Below are positions 1-13,514 of a stretch of 64,000 bases of DNA, in pieces. The translations under genes were made by a program, and so were the position numbers. Under the pieces are notes generated by a model. The model was given only the letters and a program-made list of their open reading frames with translations. It had not been told where the DNA came from and ran no database searches. The stretch spans positions 174,280-238,279 of the forward strand of contig NW_017804465.1 of the NCBI RefSeq assembly GCF_001625305.1, written 5' to 3'. Numbering within the stretch: the first letter of the stretch is position 1; every line of letters begins with the position of its first letter. This DNA is from Branchiostoma belcheri. Its lineage: Eukaryota > Chordata > Leptocardii > Amphioxiformes > Branchiostomatidae.

Positions 1-197
1 AAGAAGACAGAGTGTTCTTGACTCTGGGATAGAAGCCAACTTTCCTCCAGCATGTGTATTCTGCATGGTTTGAATTAGTCCCAATTTGCAGGTAGTCTGT
101 CTCATTCAGTCAGAACTAGTTATTGTTTGTTGTGACATGAGATATAGCCAGAACTTTTAATGTTGTATCTGGTAAAATAAATACTCAATCATAACCT

Positions 198-502
198 GCA
201 TGGTGGCCTTGTGGTTAGGGTTATTGACTCTGAAATGCTGGGTTTGAATCCTACTATTTTGTCATTGAGAAAGGCACTTAACACCTATTTTTCTTACTGG
301 AGTGAAGGAATTCTACTAGGATGGAATGTAGAGCCAGAGGTCCCATGTTTGAGGGGAGCCACACTTTGAGCATACTAAAGATCCCACCATACTTGTTATA
401 AAGAGTAGGGGTCCTTCACAGTGTGAGTGGTTCAAACCTTACAGTCCCATCTTACATAGCTAGTAATTACTGGTGAGTTATGCCTAAAGGTGGTTTACCA
501 GT
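198..502 (+). repeat. tRNA-derived SINE, family A
   Basis: The head has an A-box-like TGGCCTTGTGGTTAGGG and a B-box-like GGGTTTGAATCC (about 240-252). It is followed by the family body (aaaggcactt, gagccagaggtccc, gtgagtggttcaaacc). Other copies at 13515, 15211 and 18788. Confidence 0.75.
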
Positions 503-1404
503 TATGCAAAATAAACAAACATTCTGCTGAGTAGTCCATCATGCCAATTCAGCTCTTCTTAGACAAAATGTTTGAAGTTTATCCCATCTTCAAGGGATGC
601 ATGTCTTTGCTTTGTTTGGTAAACAAGACAAAGTCATATATCTACTAAGTTAAAACTTGTATTTTACAATTGCCAAGTCTGTCACAATTGCAACTTCTTG
701 GTTATCTTGACTTATTTTTGATGTATGCACGCTGCTTATCCTATCAATAAACGTCTTTCCAAAGAATATCTCCAAGCAATTCAGGTACTGATACCATTTT
801 GGCTTGCTTGTTTGCAATGCCTTTCAAGCAGCACACCTTTTTGTTGATGTAAAGAAACAGACCAAAGCTACCATCTACTTGGAGATTACCAAAAATCTAT
901 TACATTTTATTGGGTAGTCGTTCTTTACTTGTGTGTGTCTTTCATGTGGCATGCCTTTTTGCCTGGACGTTCAGAAACAGACAATAATACCACAATGTCT
1001 GCTTGGAGATTTTGTAGAGTCCCTCCCTGTGGTTCTGTTAGTCCTGACTTATGCCTGTACTTATCCGATCAGCAAGCATGTCTACATGAAGAAACGCGTG
1101 CAGGTGGGACTAGTCCCTGCCCATAATTGGCGCAATAAAGCATCCAAAGCCCCACACCTTCCCAATAACATCCACAACCAAGGATGGATGGGCAGCACTA
1201 CCATGGCCATCTAACACTCCCCGCCACGCTTGTGTATCGACTTTTTGGATACGAGAATGGAGTGTGGGGAGCACTTTTGAGTTAAGTGAGTGGGGAAAGT
1301 GACTTAACGAGTGTATTGAGGGGATGGAAAGAAACAGGAGTTATCTCCTGGGGCTTCAGGTTTGAAGGAATGTTTCATTCCCATATAAGGGAAAATGGAA
1401 GTGT

Positions 1405-1640
1405 GAAATGTTAGTCTAGTGGACATGAGATCAAGGGTTTTGACTCCTACCGTTCCTGGCAAGACTTTGTGTCCTTGGGAAAGGCGTAATTTTCCTCACT
1501 CCACCCAGGTGTAAAATGGGTACCTAGTTTTGGAAGGGGAAGTAAAAGTCGTACAAGGAGAGGGATGTCCTAAATACAGTGAACTAACAACCCACTGCCC
1601 TTATATACATGTTCTTTATTGTATATGGCCTGAAATTGTT
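1405..1640 (+). repeat. SINE, family C
   Basis: tRNA-like head (GTCTAGTGGACATGAGATC, then GGGTTTTGACTCC), followed by a body with aggtgtaaaatgggtacct, ggagagggatg and ctaacaacccactgccc. That body recurs at 28590-28785. Confidence 0.6.
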
Positions 1641-1924
1641 ATTGTGTTTTCTCTGGTACTGTTATCCAGGTTCTGTCTGTTGTGCTAATGGTACATGTAG
1701 GAGGATTGGAAAACAAACAACTGCCACCAATGCAGTCACCCACCAATGCAGTGTTGTAAGCAGCAACTGACACACCAGTTTTGTACAGGAAGTACAAGCT
1801 GTGTAAGACGAGGTTTGAACCTAAAGTATTTTTTCGATGATACAGTGAGATCTTTAATACCTCAAGCTTAACATCCCATCCAAGAGGACGTCTGTAACGA
1901 AGGCTACATGTATGTACTAATTTT

Positions 1925-2008
1925 CACCAACCAACCAACCAACCAACCAACCAACCAACCAACCAACCAACCAACCAACCAACCAACCAACCAACCAGCC
2001 AACCAACC
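1925..2008. repeat. (CAAC)n microsatellite
   Basis: About 21 tetranucleotide units with one interruption (ccagcc) near the end. Confidence 0.95.
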
Positions 2009-3370
2009 TCCATTACCAGAACAAGACTGAGTTGATTTACAGTCCTGCAGTCCATCTTCCACCCCACCCTGGGCACACCTCTCCTCTGCTTCACCCCGCC
2101 ATGATGAGTTAATCCCCTGAAAATAACACTTTGGTCACATTTCCTCCCCGACGCCTGCCACCACCCATTTACCAAAACGGTGCTGAGAACTTGCCCCTCC
2201 GACGTTCGATCACTAAAGACGGATGGAATCAGCCCGTTTGATGTCGGCTGTGGGGGGAGGAATTCTGCCTGCTCAGGAGAGTGTGTGGGATGAGTTATTC
2301 TCGACCCAAGGGGCCGGTCTATCCATTATGGATCGCTCCGTTAACTGGCAATTCTTGCCAAATGCCAAGTCCATTTGTAACATGCGGTGCCATAACTTAT
2401 ACCAGGGTGGCTCAGATATTGGGGTCCTGTCGTCTCAAGTGTGTGGTCTTATCCAGGATTCTTTTTTATATACAACAGTAGTATTGTAGACCATACTACC
2501 TAGTGAGGCTGTTACAGAAAGATGTCAAGCTCAATGACATACATTGGGGTCCTCTCATTGCAAGTGTCTGTCACTGACTGTATCCAGGGAAAGGTTCTTT
2601 CTACATTAACTATATGTTTGTAGAATTGAACAACTATGAGGACAAATAGAGCTGTCATATACATATACAGACTGATGAAGTTATATTTATGGTCATGTTG
2701 GATGAATAGACTTGGTCTGTTTGGTCCAGTGGTAGCCTGCTACAGGAGTACTGTAGAGTTGTCAGGTCCCAGTTATTCTGTCAGCTTGCCTGATACTGAA
2801 ATGGATATTAACCATAATTATTGTAGTCCTGAGGATGGGTTGTCAACTTGTGGTTCACTGCCCATTTACCATGGCAAATACGATTTTAAAAACTTCAACT
2901 GAAAATTGAGAAATTACCACCACATACACACATAACTAACAATATTGGAGTGATTCGTACAGTGCACTACCCCCTCCCCACTCTGTGAATATGACTGTAT
3001 TCACCACATAAAACTGAGAGCGAAAAGACATAAACCTGGTTTTGTGGCTTTGTTTAACATCATAATCATTATGTCTTCCAGTTAAGCATATCGTTTATTT
3101 TCAATCCAAGAAACAACGAATCAAATTGGTGTGGCCTAAACATCAGGGGTATAACAACAGGATAAGGACATGATATTGAAGGCAAATGGAAGTAGGCCGC
3201 CATCATGACAAATCAGGGTCAGCTAGAGGTCAAGACAAACGCAGAGCAGAAATTGCCATCAGGGGAAGACAGACATGTTGTCGGCTCTAATAGCAGTTAT
3301 AAGGGCTGAACTTGGACTTGGCTGGTCAGGTCAGCGAGGATGAGTGATAGGAAGAGTAGAAGCTTCACTG

Positions 3371-4935
3371 TTGGGCAATCTTTCGTGATGTCAGAGCGGG
3401 AACATTTACTTCATACTTTAGTGTTGCAAAAGTACTGATTCAGAACTTTCCTTGGTGCTGAACTGCCTTTTATTAGACTGTAGTTACCGATACAGCTGTA
3501 TGAAACTATAAAAATCGTTGTTGTTAACTGTGAAGTTAATGTCTTACATTGTTATGTCAATTATTTCATATTCCAGAGAAGTGTTGTGTACCTAAAGATA
3601 ACATCAGGACAAAAATAGTGCATTACAATAATACATTGTTTATTACATTTCTAGAGTGATAGTAAGTATATGGTAGTATACTTTGCAACAGTTTAAAGAA
3701 TGTCCTTTTTGTATTTGCTGGTTCTAATGATGTACTTTGCAGTACTTGTGTGAAGACTTGTTTGCAGGCTATTAACTTTCCTGCATTGCTTGCAGTAATC
3801 CATAAGCCAGCATATATGCCGTTTGTCTGACACAATTTCTTATTAGTAATACGTAAGGTAGTTTTCTCATCACAGGCAATATGTAGTTGGGCAATCTTTG
3901 GTGAGTTTGGGTACATTTACTGCATACTTAAGTGTTGTAATAGTGGAAGCACTAAACTCTCCTTGGTGCTGAACTGCCTTCTATTAGACTATACTTGCCA
4001 ATGCTCTAACTACACGTACCATTTGAAGTTACGTAATTAAGAGGCCTACCATCTCTTCTGTTAGGGACATTGATATACTATGCAGTACTTGTTTGAAGAT
4101 GGTCTTCGTTTGCAGGCTATTAAAACTTTCCTGCATTGCATGCAGTAATCCATAAGGCAGCTTATATGCCATTTGTCTGGCACAGTTTCTTACATAAGGT
4201 AGTCTTCTCATTTAAGATGATATTTTTTATGTAGTTGGGCAATCTTTTGTGATGTTGAGACCATTTACTGCATACTTTTAGTGTTGCAAGAGTGGGAGTA
4301 CTGAACTCTCCTTGGTGCTGAACTGCCTTCTATTAGACTATACTTGCCAATGCTCTAACTACATGTACCATTTGAAGCTACGTAATAAAGAGGCCTACCA
4401 TCTCTTCTGTTAGGGACAATGATATACTATGCAGTACTTGTTTGAAGATGGTCTTCGTTTGCAGGCTATTAAAACTTTCCTGCATTGCATGCAGTAATCC
4501 ATAAGACAGCTCATATGCCATTTGTCTGGCACAGTTTCTTACATAAGGTAGTTTCTCTCATTTAAGACAATATTTTTTATGTAGTTGGGCAATCTTTTGT
4601 GATGTTGAGACCATTTACTGCATACTTTTAGTGTCGCAAGAGTGGGAGTACTGAACTCTCCTTGGTGCTGAACTGCCTTCCATTAGACTATAGTTAGCAG
4701 TAGTATAACTACATGTACCATTTGAAGCTATCTAACAAAGAGGCCTACCATCTCTTTCATTAGGGACAATGATGCAGTACTTGTTTGAAGATGGTATTTT
4801 GTCGCAGGCTATTAAAACTTTGTATTGCTTGCAGTAATCCATAAGGCTGCTTATATGCCGTTTGTCTGACACAGTTTATTATTACGTAAGGTAGTTTTCT
4901 CATGTAAGAAAATGCGTTGATGACCCACACAAAGT
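3371..4935. repeat. Tandem array with unit of about 349 bp
   Basis: Four units start at TTGGGCAATCTTT near 3371, 3887, 4235 and 4585. The last three are spaced 348 and 350; the first interval is longer (516) because of extra sequence. Each unit contains ccttggtgctgaactgcc and a tttgtctg-cacagtttctta segment. The short minus-strand frames in each unit are repeat copies, not genes. Confidence 0.85.
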
Positions 4936-7900
4936 GGCAATTATTTTTCCTCCATTTGATCAACGCCAGTCCCAATGGGAGTTGAAGATGCTAGTACCGC
5001 CTTGCTGCAAAGGATTTATGCCACAGTCAATGATAGTAGTGACTTGACTGGGCAACGTGCCCACTTTTGTATTCAACTGTAAAATTCCTTTCAAGTTAGG
5101 CCCTTGCTGCTCCTTCCAATTTAGACTGGCCATTTGCCGGACTTTGCAAGTGATTGAACAACGTCATGGGAAGTGTGGGGAGGGAATTGTTTGTGATAGA
5201 AGGTCAGAAAAGTCTATTAAACCTCAGGGCATGATTTTGTAGGTCACAGAGTGATCAGTACAGTACACTGTCAGAATGTAGATTTTGAAGTCAAGAGCTG
5301 GACCCTGAACCTGTTGTCTACTTTCTTTTTACAAAAGATTCATTTCATACTTCTGCTTGTTACTGTAAATGTGGTCCTTTCTTTACATTTACTGTAAGTC
5401 TACAAATTTCTGCAGTATAATTAGATTTGCGGAATTCGCAGGGACCTTTGTACCACGAATCTATTTCCCCACAAGAATATGTTTTGCGTAAGTGTGCCCC
5501 CCTCCCTACATGCATTCAAGACAGACCTCAAGCTTAACTGATTTAATACAACTGACAACACATGCGATCCACAAATCACTGCAAATCCACTTTATTCTTA
5601 GCAAGGTACATACAGTATGTTGAGTATCAAAATTATTTAAGTTATACTGATATGAAAAATAACAATTATGAGACACCGAATCACGATACTGCCCGACAAA
5701 AATCGTGGTACCGCCTGACAAGAACCTTTAGTCAACAACCCTAACCAAAAGACCACCATACCACCTTCTTGTGCCCCAAGGCAATCCCAACAGTTTAGAA
5801 TAGCTTCTGAAGTTTTGCAAGGGATGAATATACACAGACAGATTTCTGGTGAAGTCAACAACCCAACCATAAGACCACCTTGTTACATGTACCTCTTCAT
5901 ATGCAACGTTTCACTTTCCACCACATTGTCTATAAGTTATTAGCTGTTAACACTGTATCATCATTCCTGTGACCCTGAGATCTCCAGCGTGGCAAGTTTG
6001 CCCAGTTTCAGCCAATTTCTCATCCGTATGTCAGGTGCTGTTATGGATGGGTTTGCTGAAACTCGGGAGCACAGGGAGCAGACCTCTGTGATAGTAGGTC
6101 AGGATGTCTATGAGTCATTACGCTGTCTACGTGCTTTGTTAGCCCAGCCTAAAGGAATCAGACAGGGCAGGTCTCCATGGAGACTGCAGACCGTAGCATT
6201 GGGAAAAGCACTGCCAAAAGAAGTTTACAACAAGAGCTAGGAAATCAAGAGCACATCAAACAAAGACAAATTAATCATAATTCTTGGTTGATTTGTAGAA
6301 AGGCCGGCTCTCACTGGAACTGCTATAGTACTGCAGAAAGGTTGTTAAAAGAAGTTTACAATAGGCATATAAACTTTTTTATTAAAAAGTTTAATTTGAA
6401 GGTTTAATTTCAAAAGGAGAAAGAAGCCAGATCTTTGCGTATAACTACAATTTTTAGGTAAGAGTAAAGGAAAAATTTAGAAAAGAAAGAAAAGTGGCAG
6501 TATTTTCACTACTTCTAATGTTACTGGAAGGGTTATGTTGTTAAAAGCACATATATATCCAAGTCTTCCCTCCCGATATCTGCTTGAAGATTAGAAATTG
6601 ATGATTTCTGATTTGATTTGAAATTGGGTGTCATGCGGTTGACCTATTTTGGCATGTTAACCTTTATTGTTCCTGACGTTGACGATGAAGTATGAGCTTT
6701 AACGACAGTTGAAGACTCGATCTATGACCTGGATTTATGCTATCTACATGTGATAGCCTGGCTGCTGACACCTGGTATAGAAGAATGCCCTTAGAGCAAA
6801 GATGGGCATGAGATAGCAAGCAAACCAAAACAGATACAGATGGCTTGGCTCTCAAACCATTTTAACCCACTACCTGCTACCCAACCCTGTAACCAATACA
6901 GAATTGATAGTCAAGTGTGTGCTTCATGGTGCTAAACAATAACTACAGACTTAGGGGAATTAAAGTAAAAAGTCTAATAATTTTTTAGGTTTTTTTGTGA
7001 TTAAAGTACACAAGAAACAAGCAATGCAATTAGTTTGGACCAAAATAAAGAGTACAGCAAATTTCTTGCTCAAATTTGAGCATCAAATGTGGAAGGAAAG
7101 CAACTGTGAGCTTGTGAAAGCACCAAAGTCAGCAGAAATCTTTTTGCTCCTTGGTGCTGAAATGCCTTCCATTAAACTATAGTTACTAATAGAGCTGTAC
7201 AGAACTATCAAAATTGTTGTTGTTGCCTGTCAAGTCAGAAATCTTAATGTTCAAATCAAATTCGTAACCATAGCTCATATCAAAACTATCAACATCTACC
7301 AAACATTTCAAACATGTCTATTTCCAATGACAGAATCTGAACACGCCACACTGTCTGTGGCTCCTGCATAGTGGAGTATGTATGGTCTGGTGCATCTGGC
7401 TGCTACATGTATTGCTTACCTACTGACTTTCTACTGGAAAGTGTTGCAGGTTTCGAGATGGAGTGTTAAACTTTATTTTTTTAGCCTTAGTTTACTATTT
7501 TCTGTACTGATTAACTAGCTTAAGAGCATGTCAAAATGCCTTGTCATGCAAAAGAAAGACAATATGATAAAAGCTACTGTGGATAGATAAAAGCTACTGT
7601 AACAGTGGATACACTTTCACAAGGAAATTGTTCCTCAAACAACTGCCTATTTGAAAACTTTCAAGTAGCATCAACAGCAAAGCACAACAAAAAGTATTGG
7701 ATGCTAATTGAAACTTCTGACAGTTTTTCAATCTATTCAGTTGCTCGAGTGAGTAACAGTTTCCTTGTATATCTCATTATCTGTATTTCCTTCATGGAAG
7801 ATAAACTTTCATTTTGTAAACAAAAAATGTTAACTATTAACTGAAGAATTGTTACACCACAGAAAAAGAAGTTGTTCTTAACTTGAAAAGTCTTCTGAAG

Positions 7901-8249
7901 TCAAGTGGCTTTTAAGAATCAAACTTTGAATACCATGATCAGCCTTAAAAGATGGCCTCAGGGGCCCTTCCCTTTTGTCTGCAGTTGAAACGAAACAGTT
8001 GACATCTACCAAACGTTTCAAATATGTCTTCCTCCACCGACAGAATGAGAACACAGCAGTCTGACGCCACGCTGTCTGTGGTTCATACATAGTGTAGCTA
8101 GTATGGTCTGGTGGTTAACCATCCCTACTCAGGCCACACCAAGTTATTCTCCTGGTTTTCATTCTCTTCTTCTTTTGTCATCCTCAACTGAGGTGTAGCA
8201 TGATGTTTTTTCAAAAAACATTCTAATAAATGCAACCAAAGTACAGTAA
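4936..8249. other. No convincing gene
   Basis: Unique or diverged sequence. A perfect 14 bp palindrome, GTCTCCATGGAGAC, is at 6171-6184, and a 130 bp duplication keyed by aaaagaagtttacaa is at 6217 and 6347. A fragment related to the 349 bp array unit (ccttggtgctgaaatgcc) occurs at 7149-7250. Confidence 0.45.
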
Positions 8250-8453
8250 CTTACTGTAATTCCTGTTTTTTTCACTGTACTTTAATGTTTGCTGTTTTCA
8301 TGGCATTACTGGTAAGTTATCAAATCATTTGTCTTCCTACACCCCCCCCACCCCGTACTTGCCGCCACCGTGAAGACTAAGTTCCGTGAACACGTCCATT
8401 TTTGTCAGACTGTGAAATTTTGTTACCGTGAAGACAAAGTGAATTACAGTAAC
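8250..8453. mobile_element. Foldback MITE with TACTGTAATTC ends
   Basis: Begins TTACTGTAATTCC and ends GTGAATTACAGTAAC. The interior shares cgtgaac, acatgtccatt-like and gtgaagacaaagtgaattacag segments with the copy at 19486. Confidence 0.55.
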
Positions 8454-9639
8454 CTTTCCTCTTGTCTGCAGAAGCAACACAAGTGAACAATAAAGTCTGC
8501 TCCATTAACGACCACATCACAACGGGGAGTACAAATGCCTTGAGAAGATAAATGTCTCTCCATACAGGTGGGTCTACAAGAAAGCAGCCTGGGTGTTACA
8601 CTAATGTGTGTGTAATTGGGGGCAGCACAGGTTCAAGTGTACAAGTCCCTGCTTGGAAGCGCGGGGGTCCATCACAAGTCTCTTAGCAATTTGGGCCAAG
8701 GCTCCAAGGAGGAAACCTAAATGTCTTCCGCCTGGCTTGATGTCTTCCAGGTTCCTGTACAGAAAGGTGTTTTATCTATAAATGCCTTCAGCTTCAATAA
8801 GCTGTTTTGCCACCAGGCCACAATGCTTTATTCCCTTGGTTCTCAAACATTTTAAGCAACATTTTAGCCAGAGGAAAGATGAGAAGACTGAGCTGGGAGA
8901 GAAAGTTGAATAAACTGTATTCACTCCCAAAAAAAAGTGCATGAATCTTGGTTTTTCGAACATGAGCTGTGAGTAAAACTAATCTGACTATATCGGCATA
9001 TCAGCAGAACATATACTCTGCCTCGGCAAAACCCAGATTTTTCACCATTTTTGTTGGGTGTTTGGTCAACGTTACATCAGAATTTTGACCATTGCAGGAA
9101 ATATCTTTTTTTCACACAGGTGCCAATCTACTGACTACATCTACTTTCTAAACTGTGTGGTCAAAGGTATAGACTTTCCTTTCCTTTCAAGCCCTGTTTC
9201 TATCTTCATATTCCTGTTCAGCATTGATTTCATTACTTTTAAAATCTGAGAACCAGCAAGCCAGAATAGAATGGCCCAGAGTTGGGACTTGTTTTCTAAG
9301 TAGCCATGGGCTTACAGATAAGAACAAGGATTCACCACAAATCTCTTCGCAATTTTGGCCAGAGCAGATACAGAAACCACCTGGGAGGATCTCAAGATGT
9401 TCTCTGTTTGCCTTGATGTCTTGAAGGTGAAGGAGACGTTGAACAGAATGTCTGTGAATGTCTTGAAGTGTATCGTCAGTGCGATGACCTGTACTTCATG
9501 TAACCTTGGACTTCAGGCAACACCAAGTGAATTTTATTCGTTGGTTCCTTTTTTTTGTTTCAAGAAAAAAGTGTTAAGTGATGCAAAAAAAGGACTAAAT
9601 TAGCTCAGACTATGATAGCCCCAAATGCTGAAATAAGTC

Positions 9640-9791
9640 AGCCTTAGCCATGAAGTCATCATACCATGGTGGTTTATATTATATTTCAAACAATGAATCT
9701 TTTAATGAAACCATTACATTGATAGATGCAAAAAGAATCTTCTTGAACGATTAACCAAAATATGAGCATTCTGGAGTTGATTCAGAATCTG

Positions 9792-9867
<76 letters not shown>

Positions 9868-9922
9868 CGGAAAAAAATGGAGTATTCAAATCTGAGAACC
9901 AATTGATTAAATTGGCATGGTT
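9640..9922. mobile_element. Harbinger-like MITE carrying a (TG)n expansion
   Basis: The interior aatgaatcttttaatg...aaaatatgagcattctggagttgattcagaat matches the 16 kb copy. The right end is TCTGAGAACCAATTGATTAAA then TTGGCATGG. A 72 bp (TG)n sits inside it. Confidence 0.6.
9793..9864. repeat. (TG)n microsatellite, 36 units
   Basis: Uninterrupted TG dinucleotides inside the MITE relic at 9640-9922. Confidence 0.97.
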
Positions 9923-11055
9923 AGTGAAGTGACAAGTTGAAAACACAGGAAGTGCTTTGCAACTGACATAAAAAAATCATAAAACTTTGAGTCAGCATGA
10001 CAATAATTGGAGGGCATTACTGGGTCAAGTGCACAGGTCCCTGCCTGGGGCACGGGCATTGATTAAATCAACTCTCTCTGGAACTTGTGCAGGACAGATT
10101 CATTGTTCACAAGTCATGACCTGTTTTTCAGACACCTCATGCTACAGTCAGATTATAAGTACTATGCTGCTGACACAACCACAGGCAACAACTATAATTT
10201 TGACAGTTCAGTGCAGCTGTATTTAGTAACCATAGTTGAAAGGAAGGCAATTCAGTACCAAGGAGAAGGAAGACTACAGTGCTTGTAGGATCCCTACAGT
10301 TGATAGTAGACAACAAGTTGGCAAAATTACATCACAGAATTGACATTAAAACATTTTTCCTTGGTTTTAGTCTGACATTTTAGAAAATATAGTAGACACA
10401 ATCATGATAAAAGCCAAGGGAAGGGAGGAAAACTTGTCCAATGAATGAATATTCACTGCTTAAAACTGTGTGCACCCAGACTTTATTATCATTATGTTTT
10501 TTCACTTTTTTCTCAAAATCCAAGAACAAACAAATCAAATTGGTGTGGACTTATCCAGTCTAAGTGACTTTCTGTGTGGCATTCAACTAACATACTCCCA
10601 CGCAGAATTCAATCAGTCAACTAATAAACTCTTCAAATGGGCTCTAGGATATCCATTACCTAAGATGACTTTGCCTATCTTAAGTCATTAATTAAAAAGT
10701 ATATCTTTGAGTGTTCTTAAAGTGAAGTCTTTGAGAGTTCTCGAGCAAAGACCTGGACACCTTGAGGCTATATTTCAAGTAAAAGTAAGAAACAGACCTC
10801 ATCATAAATCATGAATATACAGTGATCTAAAGGAAAGTAATGGGTTGTCAACATGAGTTATGTTTGATTCTCTAATGGTTCTTCTGGTCAAATAATCCTA
10901 CATCTGAAAAAAGTAAATGCTGGCAACTCAAGATTGTGAGAGACAGCTGAAATGAGGAAACCTAATCTACTTTAAACTTATATGCGCAATAAAGTTCAAT
11001 GTGTCTCCACGGAGGGAACATGCTTCCCATGAGGTCTAGTCATAGTGTATTTGAC

Positions 11056-11376
11056 TTAAGATTTTAATTTGTTCTCAGGTTTTTTTTAGAAAAATGAAAA
11101 ATATAAAGCAGCAGAGCAAAAAAAGGCCTGGGCAGCCTATGATGACTCCATATGCTATGATAGGAGCGATAGAGTCAACATAACTGGCTAGTTTGTAATG
11201 ATCATTTTTAAAACTTTTAAAAACTTTCAATCAAACCACAAGACAAGACCTCTCTCTAACTGTTGGAGTCAAATATGAGCATTTTTTAGTCTATTCAGAA
11301 CCTGAAACATTTTTTTACAATCCAGACAACATGAAGTGGGTGATTTCGAGAACCAACTGATGAGTTTGGTCTGCCC
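11056..11376. mobile_element. Harbinger-like MITE, diverged
   Basis: The interior matches the 16 kb copy in order (ggcctgggcagcctatgatg, gataggagcgatagagtcaaca, aaatatgagcatttt). The right end, GAGAACCAACTGATGAG, is degraded. Confidence 0.6.
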
Positions 11377-13514
11377 CAAAGGCAATAAGATTTTTCAATT
11401 TCTGTGTACTTCTATGCAAATGCTGCCGTTATCATAATCATGGCTGTTTTCTGATGTTGCAGGTGTTTTTTTTTTCCTTTTTATGATGTCCACTTGCCAC
11501 ATTTTCACCTTGAAATATTCAATAACCAAGAAAATAAATTGGTGTCGTATCGATTACTTTTTAAAAAGCTGTTGTAACAGTTATATTTTTTTTCTAACAG
11601 AGCAAGTAGATCTGTAACATGGTACCTTTATGACTCTCATAACTTTTTACAATGTACGCCATAAAATCCCTGCCAATGACTCTGACATTTTCAAGATTTG
11701 GATTGTCTTCCGGCATTCTCGATGTTTGAAGATCTTGTTCCAGATTTCTGTAACTTTTCTCCCCATTTCTCAGAAACAGGGCTGTGAACCTGAGGTTGTA
11801 TCTTTACAAGCCAGGTGAGATTTGTAGATAGCGGTATCCTTGGGGGGTAGGAAACATATTGTGACCTTTGGATACCATATATTGGAGTGATATCCGCTGG
11901 GACCTGGCTGCCAGATCTTGTTACCATCATGGCAGTAAATAAGACCAGAGGAGGGTCTGTTACATGGTTGGCCACAGAAGCAGTTAGTGTTACAGTTACT
12001 GTAGCGTTTCCTGCTGTGGCCAAGTTTGCCACAGGAACAGTGTTAGTGTTTCAATATTGGTTGCCTCAGAATCTCAGGGTGCTCACCAAGATTTTTTCAC
12101 AGCATAGGGGTTAGATACATGTACAGAAGGACAACTTTCGCAGGGCAAGTCGCGCATTGAGCCGAAAAAAATTAAAGGTCATAATCCCCTGAGGCACTTT
12201 TTCTCACTTATTGAGGGACAGATTCTGTGAAGTTAAGGTTTTCCCTTTGCTACAGCTTAATTCCAAAGTTATTTTTTGCAAGATTTATGAAGGTTCCCCC
12301 CCCCCAAAAAAAAAAACACCCCAGGCCTATGCTGATTGAAAGACAAAAGGTAAAGTCAAAGATGTTTGCACTGTAGTATGTATAACTAGTGGAATCTGAA
12401 AACTAAATTTTCCTGGACAAGATTTCTGTAACCACTGATGCTATAGCAGACACCCTGTGGTGTTGGATTATATTATGTAGCAAGTTGGATGGGCTGGTCA
12501 CCATATATATCAATGTGTATTATGCATTGCTTTGGAAATGTTACCTTTCTGGTGTATTTATGTAACGTTTTATGTACTTTGATCAAAATGCCTGAAAAAC
12601 AAATAAAGAAATTGGTGCAGCCAAACAGTATGAGGCAGAAAAGAGATGCATGTTTTCTGCTCAAAGGTAGCGGTGAAAATTTGTGGCCATTTCAGCACGG
12701 CAAGAAATTGATGCGGTGCCATTTACTGACCTTTTAAGTCAATAACCCAGCACACAGGTTCTGGAGGGACTCGTATTTCCCCCAGAAAGCTGTGTGTGAT
12801 TGTAGGAAAGGTTATGGGTTCACTTTGATGGTATCCAATATAGAAAAATGTGACTCTAGACGTTTGTTTACAGAATGAAAAAAAGAATGTGAAAATTTGC
12901 TGCAATCCTTACAATTCAATTGTTTTCATTCCTTTTTTTGTTCACAATAGCTCATTTGTAATATCCTGTTTCAATGTTGTACATGATATTTCTGCACCCA
13001 TCCACAGCAAAAGCAGAAATTAACTTATTAAGATTTTATTTTTTTGCATTTTTCTAAGGTGAAACAAAACACATAACATTTTTAGATGGCCACATATAAC
13101 AGTGTCATGGCATAAGAAGCAAAAAGAAGAACACAGAGTCAAAGTATTAAGATCAGTTTCCCTTTTCTGAGATGATAACATGGTACTGATGGGTCCCTCG
13201 TGTCCCCTCCATCCGTGACACATTCGGGACAGGCTTATTGCTTCCCAGCCATCGCCATGGCAACCCCATCCGTCACGTGCATCCAGGTGTGAAAAAGCTG
13301 ACAGTTCCGCCTGCAGATGGAAATGAATGTTTCAGGGTACATTTTCACCGGCTTTGTAACATATGGGGCCAGCTGTCAGCAGACCACCCCGATGGAGTGT
13401 TCCTTTTGTGTACAGCCCGGGCTTAGATACATCAATGTTGATGGACAAACTACCGTGAACTGTCTTTTACTACGGAAACAATGGGACAGTGGGAGATGTA
13501 CATCATACAGTGGC

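Larger units (their letters stand above)
1..3370. other. No gene seen; SINEs, microsatellite, low-copy repeats
   Basis: Apart from the SINEs and the (CAAC)n tract, a diverged duplication (about 806-900 versus 925-1012, aagaaacagac...cttggagat) is visible. Short frames near 930-1210 and 2223-2900 have no family signature. A solo MITE end lies at about 3105-3138. Confidence 0.5.
8454..13514. other. No convincing gene; MITE-rich
   Basis: Contains two long MITE relics (9.6 and 11.1 kb) and solo ends. An inverted copy of the array fragment lies at about 10130-10275. The short hairpin CTGTGGC/GCCACAG is near 12015. The frames at 11691-12114 and 13238-13530 look fortuitous. Confidence 0.45.

Noticed and set aside
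975..1103. Plus-strand segment with possible acceptor and donor encoding a hydrophobic stretch (LPVVLLVLTYACTYPIS)
   Set aside because: It has 43 in-frame codons and a basic tail, but its first part is a diverged copy of adjacent noncoding sequence at 806-900, and the donor is weak.
1924..2175. Open frame with repeated GWLV
   Set aside because: Translation of the (CAAC)n microsatellite.
3371..4935. CRISPR-like array
   Set aside because: The units are about 349 bp with no short repeat/spacer alternation, and the host is clearly eukaryotic.
6035..6170. Plus-strand segment reading GAVMDGFAETREHREQTS
   Set aside because: Protein-like composition, but the donor (GTCTCC) is poor, no family is recognised, and the following sequence is a local duplication.
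9714..9902. Open frame with poly(TH)
   Set aside because: Translation of the (TG)n microsatellite.
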